Under the pieces are notes generated by a model, which was not told where the DNA came from, did no database searches, and saw only the letters and a list, made by a program, of their open reading frames with translations. Position numbers and translations under genes: made by a program. From JBFLYN01 sp040756655 (lineage in GTDB: Bacteria; Bacillota; Sulfobacillia; UBA8153), in assembly GCA_040756655.1 (NCBI GenBank), contig JBFLYN010000007.1, forward strand, positions 36,469 through 100,468: a stretch of DNA of 64,000 nucleotides, given 5' to 3'. Of the stretch, positions 1 through 9,370 are shown piece by piece. Within the stretch, counting starts at the first letter, position 1, and each line of letters begins with the position of its first letter.

Positions 1-2
1 CA

Positions 3-746
3 GTAGTAGAAGCAGCATTCAGCGCCGCGGAACACGCTGCCCGGGTCATCGATCTTACGGTGCACACCGGAAATCACCCCCGCATGGGCGCCACCGACGT
101 CATCCCGCTGGTCCCCTTGGAGGGCACTACCATGGCCCGGTGCGTGGAGCTGGCCCGGCAGCTGGCCGGCGCCGTAGGCGATAGGCTGGGCATCCCGGTC
201 TACCTGTACGAGGAAGCCGCCACCCGGCCGGAGCGCAAAAACCTGGCAGACGTGAGGAGGGGTGAGTTCGAGGGCCTGCGGCAGGATATCTCTCACCCGG
301 ACCGGGTCCCGGATTTCGGGCCGGCCCGGGTCCACCCCACGGCCGGGGCCGTGGCCATAGGGGCGCGCATGCCCCTCATCGCCTTCAACGTCAACCTGAA
401 CACCTCGGATGTCAAGGTGGCCAAGGCCGTGGCCAAGGCCGTGCGCGGTTCTTCGGGCGGGCTGGTCCATGTCAAGGCCCTGGGCATGTCCCTGGCCGGG
501 CGTGGACAGGTGCAGGTATCCATGAACCTGGTCAACTACTTGCAGACGCCCATTCACCGGGCGCTGGAGCTGGTAAGGCAGGAAGCAGCTCGCTTCGGCG
601 CCTTGGTCACTGGAAGTGAACTGGTGGGCCTGGTGCCCTCGGCTGCCCTCCTCTCCAGCGCCGCCTACTACCTCCAGCTGGAGGGTTTCTCGTCAGATCA
701 GGTCCTGGAACACAGGCTAGAATCCAGGAGGAAAGAGCAGCAGTGA
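3..746 (+). CDS. ftcD: Glutamate formimidoyltransferase, 3'-terminal part
   Basis: Transfers the formimino group of N-formimino-glutamate to tetrahydrofolate in histidine breakdown. The frame is open from base 3 (VVEAAFSAAEHAARVIDLTV) and runs into the family block HPRMGATDVIPLVP, so the gene starts before the window and the GTG at 60 is internal. The later blocks (PVYLYEEAA, FNVNLNT, QVSMNL near the middle) also fit the family. There is no cyclodeaminase domain fused to the C-terminus; that activity is a separate gene two positions downstream. The stop codon overlaps the GTG start of hutI by four bases (GTGA), so the genes are translationally coupled. Confidence 0.93.
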   Translation, partial: VVEAAFSAAEHAARVIDLTVHTGNHPRMGATDVIPLVPLEGTTMARCVELARQLAGAVGDRLGIPVYLYEEAATRPERKNLADVRRGEFEGLRQDISHPDRVPDFGPARVHPTAGAVAIGARMPLIAFNVNLNTSDVKVAKAVAKAVRGSSGGLVHVKALGMSLAGRGQVQVSMNLVNYLQTPIHRALELVRQEAARFGALVTGSELVGLVPSAALLSSAAYYLQLEGFSSDQVLEHRLESRRKEQQ

Positions 747-2020
747 AACCCCAGGTCGACCTACTGGTGTACAACTGTGGGGAACTGGTGACCATGGCCG
801 GGCCCCAGGGCCCGCGCACCGGGCATTATCAAGGGCGGGCCGGCATAGTCCGGGATGGGGCGGTGGCCGCCCGCGACGGGGTGATCGTGGCGGCGGGCCC
901 CCAGGCTGAGGTAGAAGCCTCCGTGCAGTTAGGCCCCCATGCCTTCGCCTACGATGCCCAAGGACAGCTGGTCACCCCCGGGCTGGTGGACCCCCATACC
1001 CACGCGGTTTACGCCGGTTCCCGGCAGCACGAGCTGGAGCTAAAGCTACAGGGTCGCTCCTACCTGGAAATCCTGGAGGCCGGAGGCGGCATCCACCACA
1101 CGGTGCGCGCCACCCGGGCGGCCGGTCGCAACCGGCTGCAGGTCGCCACCGCCGCCCGGCTCAGGGTCATGCTGGAGCACGGCACCACGGCCGTGGAAAT
1201 CAAAAGCGGGTACGGTCTCGACCTTCACCACGAACTGGAGCAACTGGAGGTGGTGGCTGCGCTCCAAGAGCATGTCCCCCAGAAGCTAGTTGCCACGTTC
1301 TTGGGCGCCCACGCCGTCCCATTGGAGTATGGCGACCAGCCCGGTGCCTACGTAGACCTGGTGGTCGGGGACATGCTCCCCAGGGTCGTGGGCCTGGCGC
1401 GATACTGTGACGTCTTCTGCGAGCGCGGCGCCTTCACGCCACAGCACACCCGGAGGATCCTCAGCCGGGCCCGGGAGCTGGGGATGGGGCTGAAGCTCCA
1501 TGCCGACGAGCTGTCCGACCTGGGAGGGGCTGAGCTCGCCGCCGAGCTGGGGGCGGTTTCAGCCGACCACCTGCTTTGCGTCAGCCCGCCCGGCATCCGC
1601 GCCCTGGCCCGGGCCGGGGTCATTGCCGTGTTGCTTCCGGGGACGTCCTTCTACCTCGGGAAGCCCTACGCGCCCGCCCGTGACCTGGTAGAGGCGGGCG
1701 TCCCGGTGGCCCTGGCCACCGACGCCAACCCGGGTAGTTCGCCTACGGAGAACCTGCAGCTGGTGCTGAACCTGGCCTGCCTGTACCTGAGATTGACGCC
1801 GGCGGAGGCCCTTTGCGCCGCCACCATCAACGCGGCCCATGCCTGCGGCCTGGGCCAGGAGCTCGGGAGCTTGGAGCCGGGCAAGCGGGCGGACCTGGTG
1901 GTTTTCCGTGCGCCGGACCACCACTACTTGGGTTACCATTACGGGGTCAACCTGGTCCAGGCAGTGTTTGCCGGCGGCCGCCTGGTTGTAGAAAGTAACC
2001 AGAAAGGAGAACAGTTTTGA
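743..2020 (+). CDS. hutI: Imidazolonepropionase
   Basis: Hydrolyses 4-imidazolone-5-propionate to N-formimino-glutamate, the step before the formimidoyltransferase gene upstream. The 425-residue product has the amidohydrolase metal site PHTHAVYAG (His85 and His87), a later HADEL block, a second zinc-side block SADHLL and the ATDANPGSSPT block near residue 325, all typical of HutI; the length is normal. GTG start with GGAGGAAAG upstream, overlapping the previous stop. The 3' end overlaps the TTG start of the cyclodeaminase gene. hutH and hutU are not in the window and probably lie upstream. Confidence 0.97.
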   Translation: MKPQVDLLVYNCGELVTMAGPQGPRTGHYQGRAGIVRDGAVAARDGVIVAAGPQAEVEASVQLGPHAFAYDAQGQLVTPGLVDPHTHAVYAGSRQHELELKLQGRSYLEILEAGGGIHHTVRATRAAGRNRLQVATAARLRVMLEHGTTAVEIKSGYGLDLHHELEQLEVVAALQEHVPQKLVATFLGAHAVPLEYGDQPGAYVDLVVGDMLPRVVGLARYCDVFCERGAFTPQHTRRILSRARELGMGLKLHADELSDLGGAELAAELGAVSADHLLCVSPPGIRALARAGVIAVLLPGTSFYLGKPYAPARDLVEAGVPVALATDANPGSSPTENLQLVLNLACLYLRLTPAEALCAATINAAHACGLGQELGSLEPGKRADLVVFRAPDHHYLGYHYGVNLVQAVFAGGRLVVESNQKGEQF

Positions 2021-2631
2021 GACTAGTAGAAAGGACGCTGGAGAGTTTCGTCAAGGAGGTCGCCTCACCATCTCCTGCCCCGGGTGGAGGTAGTGTAGCT
2101 GCATTGGCCGGATCGCTGGGAGCCGCTCTGGGTAGCATGGTATGTCACCACGCTCTCAAGGGTAAGCAGGTAGACAGCCAGGCCGTGCAGGACCTACTGC
2201 GGGAGCTGGATGATTGTCGCGGTACTTTCCTCAACGCCGTTGACGCCGACACCGAGGCCTTCAACCGTATCATGGCTGCCCTGGCCATTCCCAAGACCGA
2301 CGCTGAAGCGCGCAAGACAGCACTGGCCGCCGCCACCCGCGAGGCTACGGCCGTGCCCCTCCAAGTAGCGGTTACGGCTGCCCGCACCATGGAGCTTATG
2401 GCCCGCCTGACCGCCCACGCCCGGAAGGCCGTGGCCTCGGATCTGGGAGCCGGGCTGGAGGCGCTGGCCTGCTGCCTGACTGCGGCGGCCTATAACGTAG
2501 AGACCAATTTGCCCGGCGTAGCTGACGAGGCTTTTCTTTCGGCCACCCGTCGTAGCCTGCACCAATCGCGGCAGGCAGCCGATGGCAACTACCAGGTGGT
2601 TAGACAGTGGGTAGAAAGGCAGCTGGCGTGA
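2017..2631 (+). CDS. fchA: Formimidoyltetrahydrofolate cyclodeaminase
   Basis: Converts 5-formimino-THF to 5,10-methenyl-THF and ammonia, completing the folate branch of histidine degradation. The 204-residue product carries the family N-terminus (SPAPGGGSVAALAGSLGAAL, residues about 19-38), a small, mostly alpha-helical protein of normal length. The start is TTG at 2017, overlapping the hutI stop as TTGA, preceded by AGAAAGGAGA. A stand-alone cyclodeaminase beside a stand-alone formimidoyltransferase is the usual bacterial alternative to the fused mammalian FTCD. Confidence 0.95.
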   Translation: MRLVERTLESFVKEVASPSPAPGGGSVAALAGSLGAALGSMVCHHALKGKQVDSQAVQDLLRELDDCRGTFLNAVDADTEAFNRIMAALAIPKTDAEARKTALAAATREATAVPLQVAVTAARTMELMARLTAHARKAVASDLGAGLEALACCLTAAAYNVETNLPGVADEAFLSATRRSLHQSRQAADGNYQVVRQWVERQLA

Positions 2632-3383
2632 CTGCCGTCCCTTACGACCTTTTGGCACTGGTGTACGATGCCATCCCGCCCGGCCAGGCCTACCAGAGCG
2701 TCCTGCACCAGGCCCAGACCCTGTTCCAGCGGCACGGTGCCAGGATAGAGCGTATCCTGGACCTGGCCTGCGGGACTGGCAGCGCTACCGTGAGTCTGGC
2801 TGCTTCGGGGTATAGCGTGATCGGCATGGACCTGTCGCCGGAAATGGTGCGGGCGGCCCGCCGGAAGGCCGAGGTCGCCGGGGTGGACGTTCAGTTTGCC
2901 GTGGGCGACATGCGTGACTTCGACCTGCCCGCACCGGTGGACGCCATCCTGTGCCTGGGAGATGCCGTGAACCATCTGCTGGAGATGACCGATTTGACCC
3001 GGGCCTTCCGGTGCATGGCCCGGGCGTTGGCCCCCGGTGGATACCTGGTGTTCGACGTCAACACCAGGCGCGGGTTGGAGGAATGGGACGGGGAGATTTC
3101 CGCGGCTGATGCCGGGGATTTCGCCTACATCTGGGAGTGCAGCCTCAATGAGCTTACCGGGGTGACCACGGTGCGGGCCAGCTTTTTCTTGCCCGACCCC
3201 TCCCCTCCTCACTTCCGCCGGTACCAGGAGGTCTTTTACGAACGGGCATGGCCCTTGGCCGTGCTTGATGCGCTCATGCGCCAGTGCGGTCTGGAGCCCT
3301 TGGGCGTCTTCGGGTGGCAGACCATGGCCGCCGGCACTGAGGCAGACCGCCACGTGACCATTGCGGCACGGCGGCCCCTCTAG
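2628..3383 (+). CDS. Class I SAM-dependent methyltransferase
   Basis: A 251-residue Rossmann-type methyltransferase. SAM-binding motif I is ILDLACGTGSATVSLA near residue 45, followed by an acidic residue at the end of the next strand (GMDLS) and a post-I block (VGDMRDFDLP). The substrate is unknown; the family resembles small-molecule methyltransferases of the YcgJ/UbiE type. I chose GTG at 2628 because it overlaps the fchA stop as GTGA, as at the two previous junctions, and has AAAGG nine bases upstream; an in-frame GTG at 2607 would add seven residues. It is the last gene of the histidine operon, and a role there is not obvious. Confidence 0.85.
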   Translation: MTAVPYDLLALVYDAIPPGQAYQSVLHQAQTLFQRHGARIERILDLACGTGSATVSLAASGYSVIGMDLSPEMVRAARRKAEVAGVDVQFAVGDMRDFDLPAPVDAILCLGDAVNHLLEMTDLTRAFRCMARALAPGGYLVFDVNTRRGLEEWDGEISAADAGDFAYIWECSLNELTGVTTVRASFFLPDPSPPHFRRYQEVFYERAWPLAVLDALMRQCGLEPLGVFGWQTMAAGTEADRHVTIAARRPL

Positions 3384-3482
3384 GCGGGTCCAACAGAAGC
3401 GAGACGGTAACCGCAGCCGACAAGTGCGTACCGCATCGACAGAACGCTGACAGCTGGCTACGGGCCTAACCGATCTCCGGGG

Positions 3483-3912
3483 TCAACTTGGAGCTATTTG
3501 CAGGGTGGGTTTCTGTCTCCGAACCCCGCCACTGGCTGTTTTTCTGCGGTTTCTGGCCCAGCCGTGGGAGGGTCTCAGCGGCCCCTTGCGCACCCACTCC
3601 TCCCGGTCTCTGAGCGCGGTCCCGAGCACACCGGCTGCGCGCAGGTCACCGGTCCAGCTGAGCGCCGCGGCGACATCCCCTCGCACATCCGCACACATCA
3701 TTGAGCGAGGCGCCCAGGAGCGGTACTACCCTGGGGTCTTTGGTCTTTCCCGGCGCCACGGCGGCAGGTTTGCATACATGGGGGTCCGGGCGCTTGAGCG
3801 CCCGGCTGAGCGGACCCACCGCCAACGGGTCGTTGATTCCGCCCAGTGCCACGGCGACGGCCCGAGAAACCGCGTGGCTTGCGCCTCCTTGTAACCACCA
3901 CGTCTGGTCCAA
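3483..3912 (-). pseudogene. HEAT-repeat (PBS lyase-like) protein remnant
   Basis: Two minus-strand frames join into HEAT-like repeats. The upstream frame (3912 down to about 3690) reads NDPLAVGPLSRALKRPDPHV and then KDPRVVPLLGASLND; the downstream frame (3701 to 3483) continues with CADVRGDVAAALSWTGD and LRAAGVLGTALRD. The repeat period is about 31 residues, as in PBS-lyase HEAT repeats. The frames meet near 3690 and need one base removed or two added. Unusual residues at normally conserved helix positions (Cys and Pro in place of Arg, Ala and Leu) suggest real decay rather than one sequencing error. No clear start or ribosome site. Confidence 0.6.
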
Positions 3913-4066
3913 ATGATTCGCGGTTCAGTGGGCGCTCCATGCTGGACGATTAGGCCTTGCCGTGAACACCGCCAAAATGCACCTAAACCTGACCTGGCGG
4001 AAGTGGTCAGAACCGTGAGCGGAGGGGCGGTCCCGGTGCCCTCCAGGGTACCGACACCCAGAAATC

Positions 4067-4101
4067 CCCAGGGGACCCCGTCCGTGCCGGGGTCCCCTGG
4101 G
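4067..4101 (-). terminator. Strong hairpin after the subtilase gene
   Basis: A perfect 14-base-pair stem (4067-4080 with 4088-4101) with a seven-base loop lies 12 bases past the stop of the minus-strand subtilase gene. On the minus strand it is followed by GGATTTCTGG, a short U-rich stretch, so it probably acts as the terminator. Confidence 0.7.
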
Positions 4102-4112
4102 TCTGGTCCGTC

Positions 4113-7100
4113 CTAGCGTACCGGGATGAGTGATGCCGGTTGCTTATTGCTTTGTACGGTGATCATCCTGGTTAGCGTGGTGGTATTGCCAGCCGGGTCG
4201 GTGGCTTCGATGACCAGCACGTTGGTGCCCTTGTCCAGCTCCACCAGGTGCGCAAAGGCCAACTCCTCTGGGCACACCACAACCTCCACGCCGTTGATGG
4301 TTACCACGGCGCCCGCCTCGGTAATGCCGGCCACTACCAGTTCTGTGCGGTTGTACCGGTAATGGAACGCGGTAAGCTCGGTCAGGGTGAGCTGGGCCAC
4401 AGTGTCCAAGAAGACCTCGTAGGTAAAGGTATCAAGGCTCCGGTTCCCCGCAGCGTCCTCAGCATAGATGATGATGGTGTTCTCACCCTCAGCCAGGGTC
4501 ACCCGCTGGCGAAAAGCCAGCTCGGTGTTCTGGGGAAACAGCAGGGCCGGGTAGCGGTAGGAGAGCTCGGCCTTGACGCCGTTTACCATGACCCAACCCG
4601 CCACACCGCCAAAGTTATGCATGGCGGCGTCGGATACGGCTCCTGTCACCACCAGTTCCGGCTGGTTGGTCAGGCCGGGAAAAGCGGCGTCCATCCGGAT
4701 GATGGGGCGAGTCCGGTCCACCCAGATGCGGGCGTAGGTCGCACCGAAGACGAAGGTCGCAGAGCCCGGCAGCTGGTACCAGACACCGATGTTCCAACCT
4801 CCCTCCGCCAGGTTGGCACCGGTAGAGGTACGCCCATTCCAGTTTACTGTGTAGGTGCCGGGAGCCAGGGTACCCTGGTTGGCGGTGAATCGCGTTCCCG
4901 CCATGGTGCCCAGGTACCAGTTGTTCAGGGGCTGCCCGGTGGTGAAGGTAACATCGATGAACTGGTGGGCACCGGCGCCCACAAACCGGTTAGAAACCTG
5001 CAGGTTGCTGACTGGTGCCCGGTACACCAGGAAGTAGGGCACCCGGTAGGAATCGGCCGGGTCGGAGGTGTTGACCAGGTACACGTAACCTTCGTACTCA
5101 CCCGCCTGGGCCAGCCCGGGATCGATGGTCGCCGTGAGAGCGATGGTGTGCTGCCGGTTTCGCCCGGTCAGGTGGATTATGGGAGAGCTTTCCGCAGTAA
5201 CGGCAACGCCCGCGTGAGCACCGCGCGGTACCACTTCTACCCGGTAGCGGCCGCCGGTGACATAGGTGCTGACCGTGAGCTGGCGGGTCCGAGTGTACCC
5301 GTGTTCAGCCGTGAGGTGGCCAAAGCTGACGCTTCCGGGGCTTAGGGCAAGACTCGGCGCCACGGCCCGGCTTACGTCCAAGAATCCGGCCCCCTGGTCC
5401 ACCACCCGGTACTGGACGCCCCAGATGTTGGTCCCCAGGTCCGCTGCGGTGTTCATGGCCGCCAGCTTGACCTGCTCCGGGGTCCAGGAAGGGTTGGCCT
5501 GGAGCATGAGGGCGGCCGCTCCGGCCATGTGGGGTGCGGCCATGGAGGTACCTGATGCCGCCCTGACACCGGCAGGATCAACGCCGAAGGGGACCGCCGC
5601 CACGATGCTCACGCCCGGGGCACTTATATCGGGCTTGATCTGCGCCAGGTCAACAGTGGGACCCCGCGAACTGAAGCCGGCCATCTGGTACCCGGCCTCG
5701 AAGTTGTCCACGATGATCCGGGGGTTGGCAATGACGGCAAGGCCGTTGGGATGGGACATGGTGAACCCGGGAAGGGCCGGGAAGGCGGCGCTGAAGTCCG
5801 TCCACCGGGCAGCATCGTTGTAGATGATGAGGCCGGCGGCTCCGGCGGCCAGCGCCTGGTTCCCCTTGTTGACAAAGGTTGCATCTTCCCCGGTAAGTCC
5901 TCCCCTCAGGGCTATGGCGATCTTCCCGGCCACGTTCTTGCCTTCGTAGTAGGCCGGGGTGTTGCCGAAGCCCACGTCCACCACATCCAGCTCTACGCCC
6001 AGGAGCTCTGCCGGGAACGGTACACTGTACGCACCTCCCACCAGGACCGCACCGGTCTCTACCACGGTGACCCTGGGATAGGGGATGGGCCGGACATCAA
6101 CTGCGCCCACCCCGATGGCGTGGGGCGAAGACGCGTACATGCCCACCGTATAATAGGCTGGACCGTTGTTTCCGTTGGAGTTGGTGAACACCACGCCGGC
6201 CCGGACCGCGTTGGATACCATTTCGGCCCAGGGGTTGTCGGTGGGCCCGTAGGCATCCAGAAGGCCCAGGCTCATGTTGGCTACGTGGGCGCCCATGCGC
6301 ACCGCATAGTCAATGCCGGCCATTACCGGGCTGAGGTTGTTAAAGAGCGAACCACCCAACACCCGCACAGCCAGGATGCTGGCCCCGGGGGCCACCCCGT
6401 ACAACCCGGCGGCGGTGGCGGCCACGTGAGTGCCGTGCGAGTCTCCCGGAACCGGCATGGGATCGTCCCTGAGCGCGCGGAAATCATACCCGCCCACCAC
6501 CTTGAAACCCGGCCCTATGCCGCCACCCAAGTGGGGATGAGTGTAGTCGACGCCATCATCAAGGATGGCAACCAGGATCCCTTCGCCGGTATAGCCGGCC
6601 GCCCATGCCGCAGGTGCCCCCACCGCGTCCACGCTGTAGTGCAGATCAATGGAGTGATCATCGCCCTCTGGAAAGACACGGTGATGTACCACCTCGACAT
6701 CGGCAAAGATGCCGGTGATCCCGGGAATTCCCGCCAAAAGCGGGATCTCGTTGGCAGGAAGCGTGAGCGTGAAACCATTGTAGGCCTCCTCGAACCGAAA
6801 ACCTGGGGTGACCTGCACCCCCTGGGCCCCGATGGCTCCCATGACCCGGGCCTGTTCTGCCCGCACCTTCCCCAGTTGTTTGGCACGGGCAGCTGCCGCG
6901 GTCTGCTGTCCAAGGTTCTTGAAAGCTGCTGCATGCACGGCTGCAGGTTCCTCTGACAGCCGCACGATGACGGTAACGAGTCCGTCGTGACCCGTATCCA
7001 GGTAATACAGGTACTCAAGGAGCCGGGAGGTTTCGGCCGCCCGGACCGGGCCCGGTAACCCGCTTCCACCTCCTAGGCTCGCCACGAGCATGGTCAAAGC

Positions 7101-7130
7101 CACCAACAAAACTACCCACCGTCGCACCAC
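4113..7130 (-). CDS. Secreted subtilisin-like serine protease (Vpr type)
   Basis: An extracellular S8 peptidase of about 1005 residues. It has a signal peptide (RR followed by a hydrophobic stretch to about residue 25), an inhibitor I9-like propeptide (about 50-150), and a catalytic domain with Asp191 (ILDDGVD), His232 (SHGTHVAA) and Ser529 (SGTSMAAPH). A PA-type insert lies at about 385-450 (GKIAIALRGG, AAGLIIYND). The C-terminal third holds beta-sandwich modules (ENTIIIYAEDAAGN and NVLVIEATDPAGN repeats). The GTG at 7130 has GAAAGGAG seven bases upstream and gives a normal signal peptide; an in-frame ATG at 7160 is possible. Probably digests external protein for the peptide uptake and peptidase genes in this window. 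Confidence 0.93.
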   Translation of the reverse strand: MVRRWVVLLVALTMLVASLGGGSGLPGPVRAAETSRLLEYLYYLDTGHDGLVTVIVRLSEEPAAVHAAAFKNLGQQTAAAARAKQLGKVRAEQARVMGAIGAQGVQVTPGFRFEEAYNGFTLTLPANEIPLLAGIPGITGIFADVEVVHHRVFPEGDDHSIDLHYSVDAVGAPAAWAAGYTGEGILVAILDDGVDYTHPHLGGGIGPGFKVVGGYDFRALRDDPMPVPGDSHGTHVAATAAGLYGVAPGASILAVRVLGGSLFNNLSPVMAGIDYAVRMGAHVANMSLGLLDAYGPTDNPWAEMVSNAVRAGVVFTNSNGNNGPAYYTVGMYASSPHAIGVGAVDVRPIPYPRVTVVETGAVLVGGAYSVPFPAELLGVELDVVDVGFGNTPAYYEGKNVAGKIAIALRGGLTGEDATFVNKGNQALAAGAAGLIIYNDAARWTDFSAAFPALPGFTMSHPNGLAVIANPRIIVDNFEAGYQMAGFSSRGPTVDLAQIKPDISAPGVSIVAAVPFGVDPAGVRAASGTSMAAPHMAGAAALMLQANPSWTPEQVKLAAMNTAADLGTNIWGVQYRVVDQGAGFLDVSRAVAPSLALSPGSVSFGHLTAEHGYTRTRQLTVSTYVTGGRYRVEVVPRGAHAGVAVTAESSPIIHLTGRNRQHTIALTATIDPGLAQAGEYEGYVYLVNTSDPADSYRVPYFLVYRAPVSNLQVSNRFVGAGAHQFIDVTFTTGQPLNNWYLGTMAGTRFTANQGTLAPGTYTVNWNGRTSTGANLAEGGWNIGVWYQLPGSATFVFGATYARIWVDRTRPIIRMDAAFPGLTNQPELVVTGAVSDAAMHNFGGVAGWVMVNGVKAELSYRYPALLFPQNTELAFRQRVTLAEGENTIIIYAEDAAGNRSLDTFTYEVFLDTVAQLTLTELTAFHYRYNRTELVVAGITEAGAVVTINGVEVVVCPEELAFAHLVELDKGTNVLVIEATDPAGNTTTLTRMITVQSNKQPASLIPVR

Positions 7131-7556
7131 CGGCACGCTCCTTTCAGAAAAGACTGCCATATCATTCCATAGTCTCCCACCACATTCCTTCCGCCTTGCG
7201 TGATCTTTTGCTGCTCCATCAATCGCGTCTCTCCGGGCCCGGTGCTGGCCGGAACCCGCTGGCTGCGGGGTCCTGCTGCGCCTCCGGGCAGTGTCCCGGG
7301 GTGCCACCCGGCCAGGCAACGCTGCACTCCCGCCATGGCTCCCAGGGACCCCGCGGCAAACGTCCACTTCCCGTTGTTGATGAACCGGGATGACCACGAG
7401 GAGCTGGTGCCGCCTTAGCGAGGATGTCATCAGCGGCCTGGTGCCTGCCACCGGAAACTAGTGCCGCGCGCACCAGGGGATAGTGACAGCGGGCGGCGCC
7501 TGGCGGGGTGGGTTCCAAGAGCCATGGTGCCAGGAGGCTCCTACCTGATGTAGCCC
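7131..7556. other. Intergenic region without recognised gene
   Basis: About 425 bases between the divergent subtilase and lipoprotein genes. Frames on both strands are open by chance (high GC), but none has a family resemblance or a good ribosome site. I see no riboswitch fold. The subtilase promoter should lie here but I could not pick a convincing one. Confidence 0.5.
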
Positions 7557-7586
7557 TTGAGCTGCTTCCCCTGGCCGGGGTAGAAT
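7557..7586 (+). promoter_or_regulatory. Sigma-70/SigA-type promoter of the lipoprotein gene
   Basis: TTGAGC at 7557-7562, an 18-base spacer and TAGAAT at 7581-7586, 33 bases before the ATG at 7620. Both boxes match the consensus at four or more of six positions. Confidence 0.55.
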
Positions 7587-7619
7587 GGGCGTAGCACGGT
7601 GTTGCCTGGAGGTGTCCAG

Positions 7620-8264
7620 ATGAAAATGGCGGCCCTTGGGGTTGCATGGTGGCTTTGTCTGATGGGGCTGGCTGGGTGCACCGGACACGGGGTAACGCCT
7701 GCCTTCAGGGAGAGACAGCATCCAGACCACCCCGGAAAGACCATCGTCGTCCAGGCTGAGGGCCTGGTAAGACCTTCCCTGTCCACTGCCCTGAGGCCCC
7801 TGCTTACAGCCGGGCTCGAGATGAGGCTGGGCATCTGTGCTGATGCCCTTGAGGGCAAGTCCACCGGTGAGGTCGAAGAGCTGGTCGGCAGGCTGAAAGA
7901 CACCGTTTACGCCGTGTCACAGGTGATCGCTTCTGCCCATGACCAGCTCAACCGGTACCTTTGGCCGGATCGCCAAAGCCGAGGGGTCTCCCTGGGTAAG
8001 CTCAAGCAGGGCATGGCCGAACTGGAGAGAACCTGGGAAAACGTGCGGTTCCAGCTAGACGAGCTCCACGACCTGCCGGCGGTGGCTGCCTTGGTCCGCG
8101 ACGTCGACCGGGCATTCAAGGAGGTAAGTAACTCGTCCCTGTTTAACCGCAAGTCACTGGCCATCGCTCACAACATTTTCCACGACCTAGAAAGCATTTG
8201 GCTGGGAACTGAACCTCCGCCCCATGGAGCAACAGAGACCGGGAGTATCCTCTCGGGCCAGTAA
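7620..8264 (+). CDS. Putative lipoprotein of unknown function
   Basis: A 214-residue protein I do not recognise. The N-terminus is a lipoprotein signal peptide with lipobox LAGC near residue 19, so it should be anchored on the outer face of the membrane. The rest is mostly charged and helical (for example ELVGRLKDTVYAVSQVI and KLKQGMAELERTWENVRFQL), which suggests a helical bundle. The ATG at 7620 is preceded by GGAGGTG six bases upstream and by a good promoter, so it is probably a single-gene transcript. It lies between a secreted subtilase and a convergent formamidase gene. Confidence 0.75.
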   Translation: MKMAALGVAWWLCLMGLAGCTGHGVTPAFRERQHPDHPGKTIVVQAEGLVRPSLSTALRPLLTAGLEMRLGICADALEGKSTGEVEELVGRLKDTVYAVSQVIASAHDQLNRYLWPDRQSRGVSLGKLKQGMAELERTWENVRFQLDELHDLPAVAALVRDVDRAFKEVSNSSLFNRKSLAIAHNIFHDLESIWLGTEPPPHGATETGSILSGQ

Positions 8265-8314
8265 TACGCCGTCATCGCGTTCCCGCTGGACGTGGCCCGG
8301 ACGCCATGGGGCAA

Positions 8315-8343
8315 CCCCCAGCCGTGCGGCGAAGCCCTGGGGG
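8315..8343. terminator. Possible bidirectional hairpin between convergent genes
   Basis: CCCCCAG (8315-8321) pairs with CTGGGGG (8337-8343). It sits between the plus-strand lipoprotein gene and the minus-strand formamidase gene. There is no good U-run on either side, so function as a terminator is uncertain. Confidence 0.35.
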
Positions 8344-8400
8344 AGACGTCGTCCCCCCGGAGTTGCCCTGACCCGGCTGGATGTTGTCACCTCCGGTATG

Positions 8401-9294
8401 CTAGAACCGGTCGCCACCGTAGGCTGCCAGCAACGAGCCGGGGATGGCCATCCTTGCCGTCTTGAGTGGATCCACCACCTGGCTGACCTGTAGCTGTCCC
8501 ACCAGGCTCAGGAGCATGGCAGCATGGTTTAGAGTCAGTCCCGTCCGCGCCATCACAAAGGAGACCGCGTGCTCGATGGCCAGCTGGGAGGCTTCGTCCA
8601 AGGTTAGCGCCGACGCCAGGATGTACCAGGTGCCTTGGTACTTTACCACCGGGCCGGGCTCCTGTCGCCCTTTCACCAGGTCCACGGTGACGGTGACTTC
8701 TCCCGGCACTTCCAACCCGCACACCACGATCTCCCCGTCGCCCATGAGGGCGTGCAAGTCGCCCATGGCCAGTCCTGCTCCCGGCGTGAACACCGGGAGA
8801 TACACCATGGCTCCTTCCCGGATCAGCCTGGTGTCCACATTGCCTCCATGGGGACCGGGAGTTCCACATGGCACCGTCTCCTCTTCCGGCTGCGTCCCTA
8901 TGACCCCGATCATGGGCTCCATCACCAGTTCTACCTTCCCGAACTTGGCCCGCCCCTGGGTGATGGCTATGATCCGGGTTTCTTCGCGGGTGACCAGGTC
9001 TCCCAGTGCCCCAAAACCCGGTACGGCGATCATGGTGCCTTTGGGGCCTACCTCTATCTTCTCCACAGAAACGGCCAGGGTATCTCCCGGCTCGGCTCCC
9101 ACTACGGCCAACGGACCGGTGGCCGGGTTGATGTTCTCCCACCCTACCTCGAAGAATGAGTGGCTTTCCTCCTGAAGCCGGTTGGAAAAGCAATCCCGGG
9201 TCTCGAAAACCACCTGCGTTCCCGGCGGCACGGTGGCGGCCGGACTATGGCCCGGAGAAAAGGCGTAGATGGCACTGGATGCTGCTATGCGCAT
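8401..9294 (-). CDS. Acetamidase/formamidase family protein
   Basis: A 297-residue member of the FmdA/AmdA family, which hydrolyses short amides such as formamide or acetamide to the acid and ammonia. Visible family blocks are VVFETRDCF near residue 30, the NPATGPLAV block, GDTLAVSVEKI, and the central HGGNVDTRLI block that follows PCGTPGP. ATG at 9294 with AAGGAGGA six bases upstream. It is divergent from the second subtilase gene with 76 bases between the start codons. The physiological amide is not shown by context; formamide from an alternative histidine route is possible but speculative. Confidence 0.9.
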   Translation of the reverse strand: MRIAASSAIYAFSPGHSPAATVPPGTQVVFETRDCFSNRLQEESHSFFEVGWENINPATGPLAVVGAEPGDTLAVSVEKIEVGPKGTMIAVPGFGALGDLVTREETRIIAITQGRAKFGKVELVMEPMIGVIGTQPEEETVPCGTPGPHGGNVDTRLIREGAMVYLPVFTPGAGLAMGDLHALMGDGEIVVCGLEVPGEVTVTVDLVKGRQEPGPVVKYQGTWYILASALTLDEASQLAIEHAVSFVMARTGLTLNHAAMLLSLVGQLQVSQVVDPLKTARMAIPGSLLAAYGGDRF

Positions 9295-9305
9295 CTGTAT
9301 CCTCC

Positions 9306-9334
9306 TTCACAACTCGAGTGAACCTGCATATTAT
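9306..9334 (+). promoter_or_regulatory. SigA-type promoter of the second subtilase gene
   Basis: TTCACA at 9306-9311, a 17-base spacer and TATTAT at 9329-9334; each box matches five of six consensus bases. Predicted transcript start is near 9341, downstream of the upstream candidate starts, which supports the TTG at 9371 as the translation start. Confidence 0.75.
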
Positions 9335-9370
9335 GTCCACCAAACGGTGTCTTTCGAGGGAGGCCGTCCA

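Noticed and set aside
2607..2630. Upstream GTG start for the methyltransferase
   Set aside because: The GTG at 2628 overlaps the previous stop in the same GTGA manner as other genes of the operon and has a better ribosome site.
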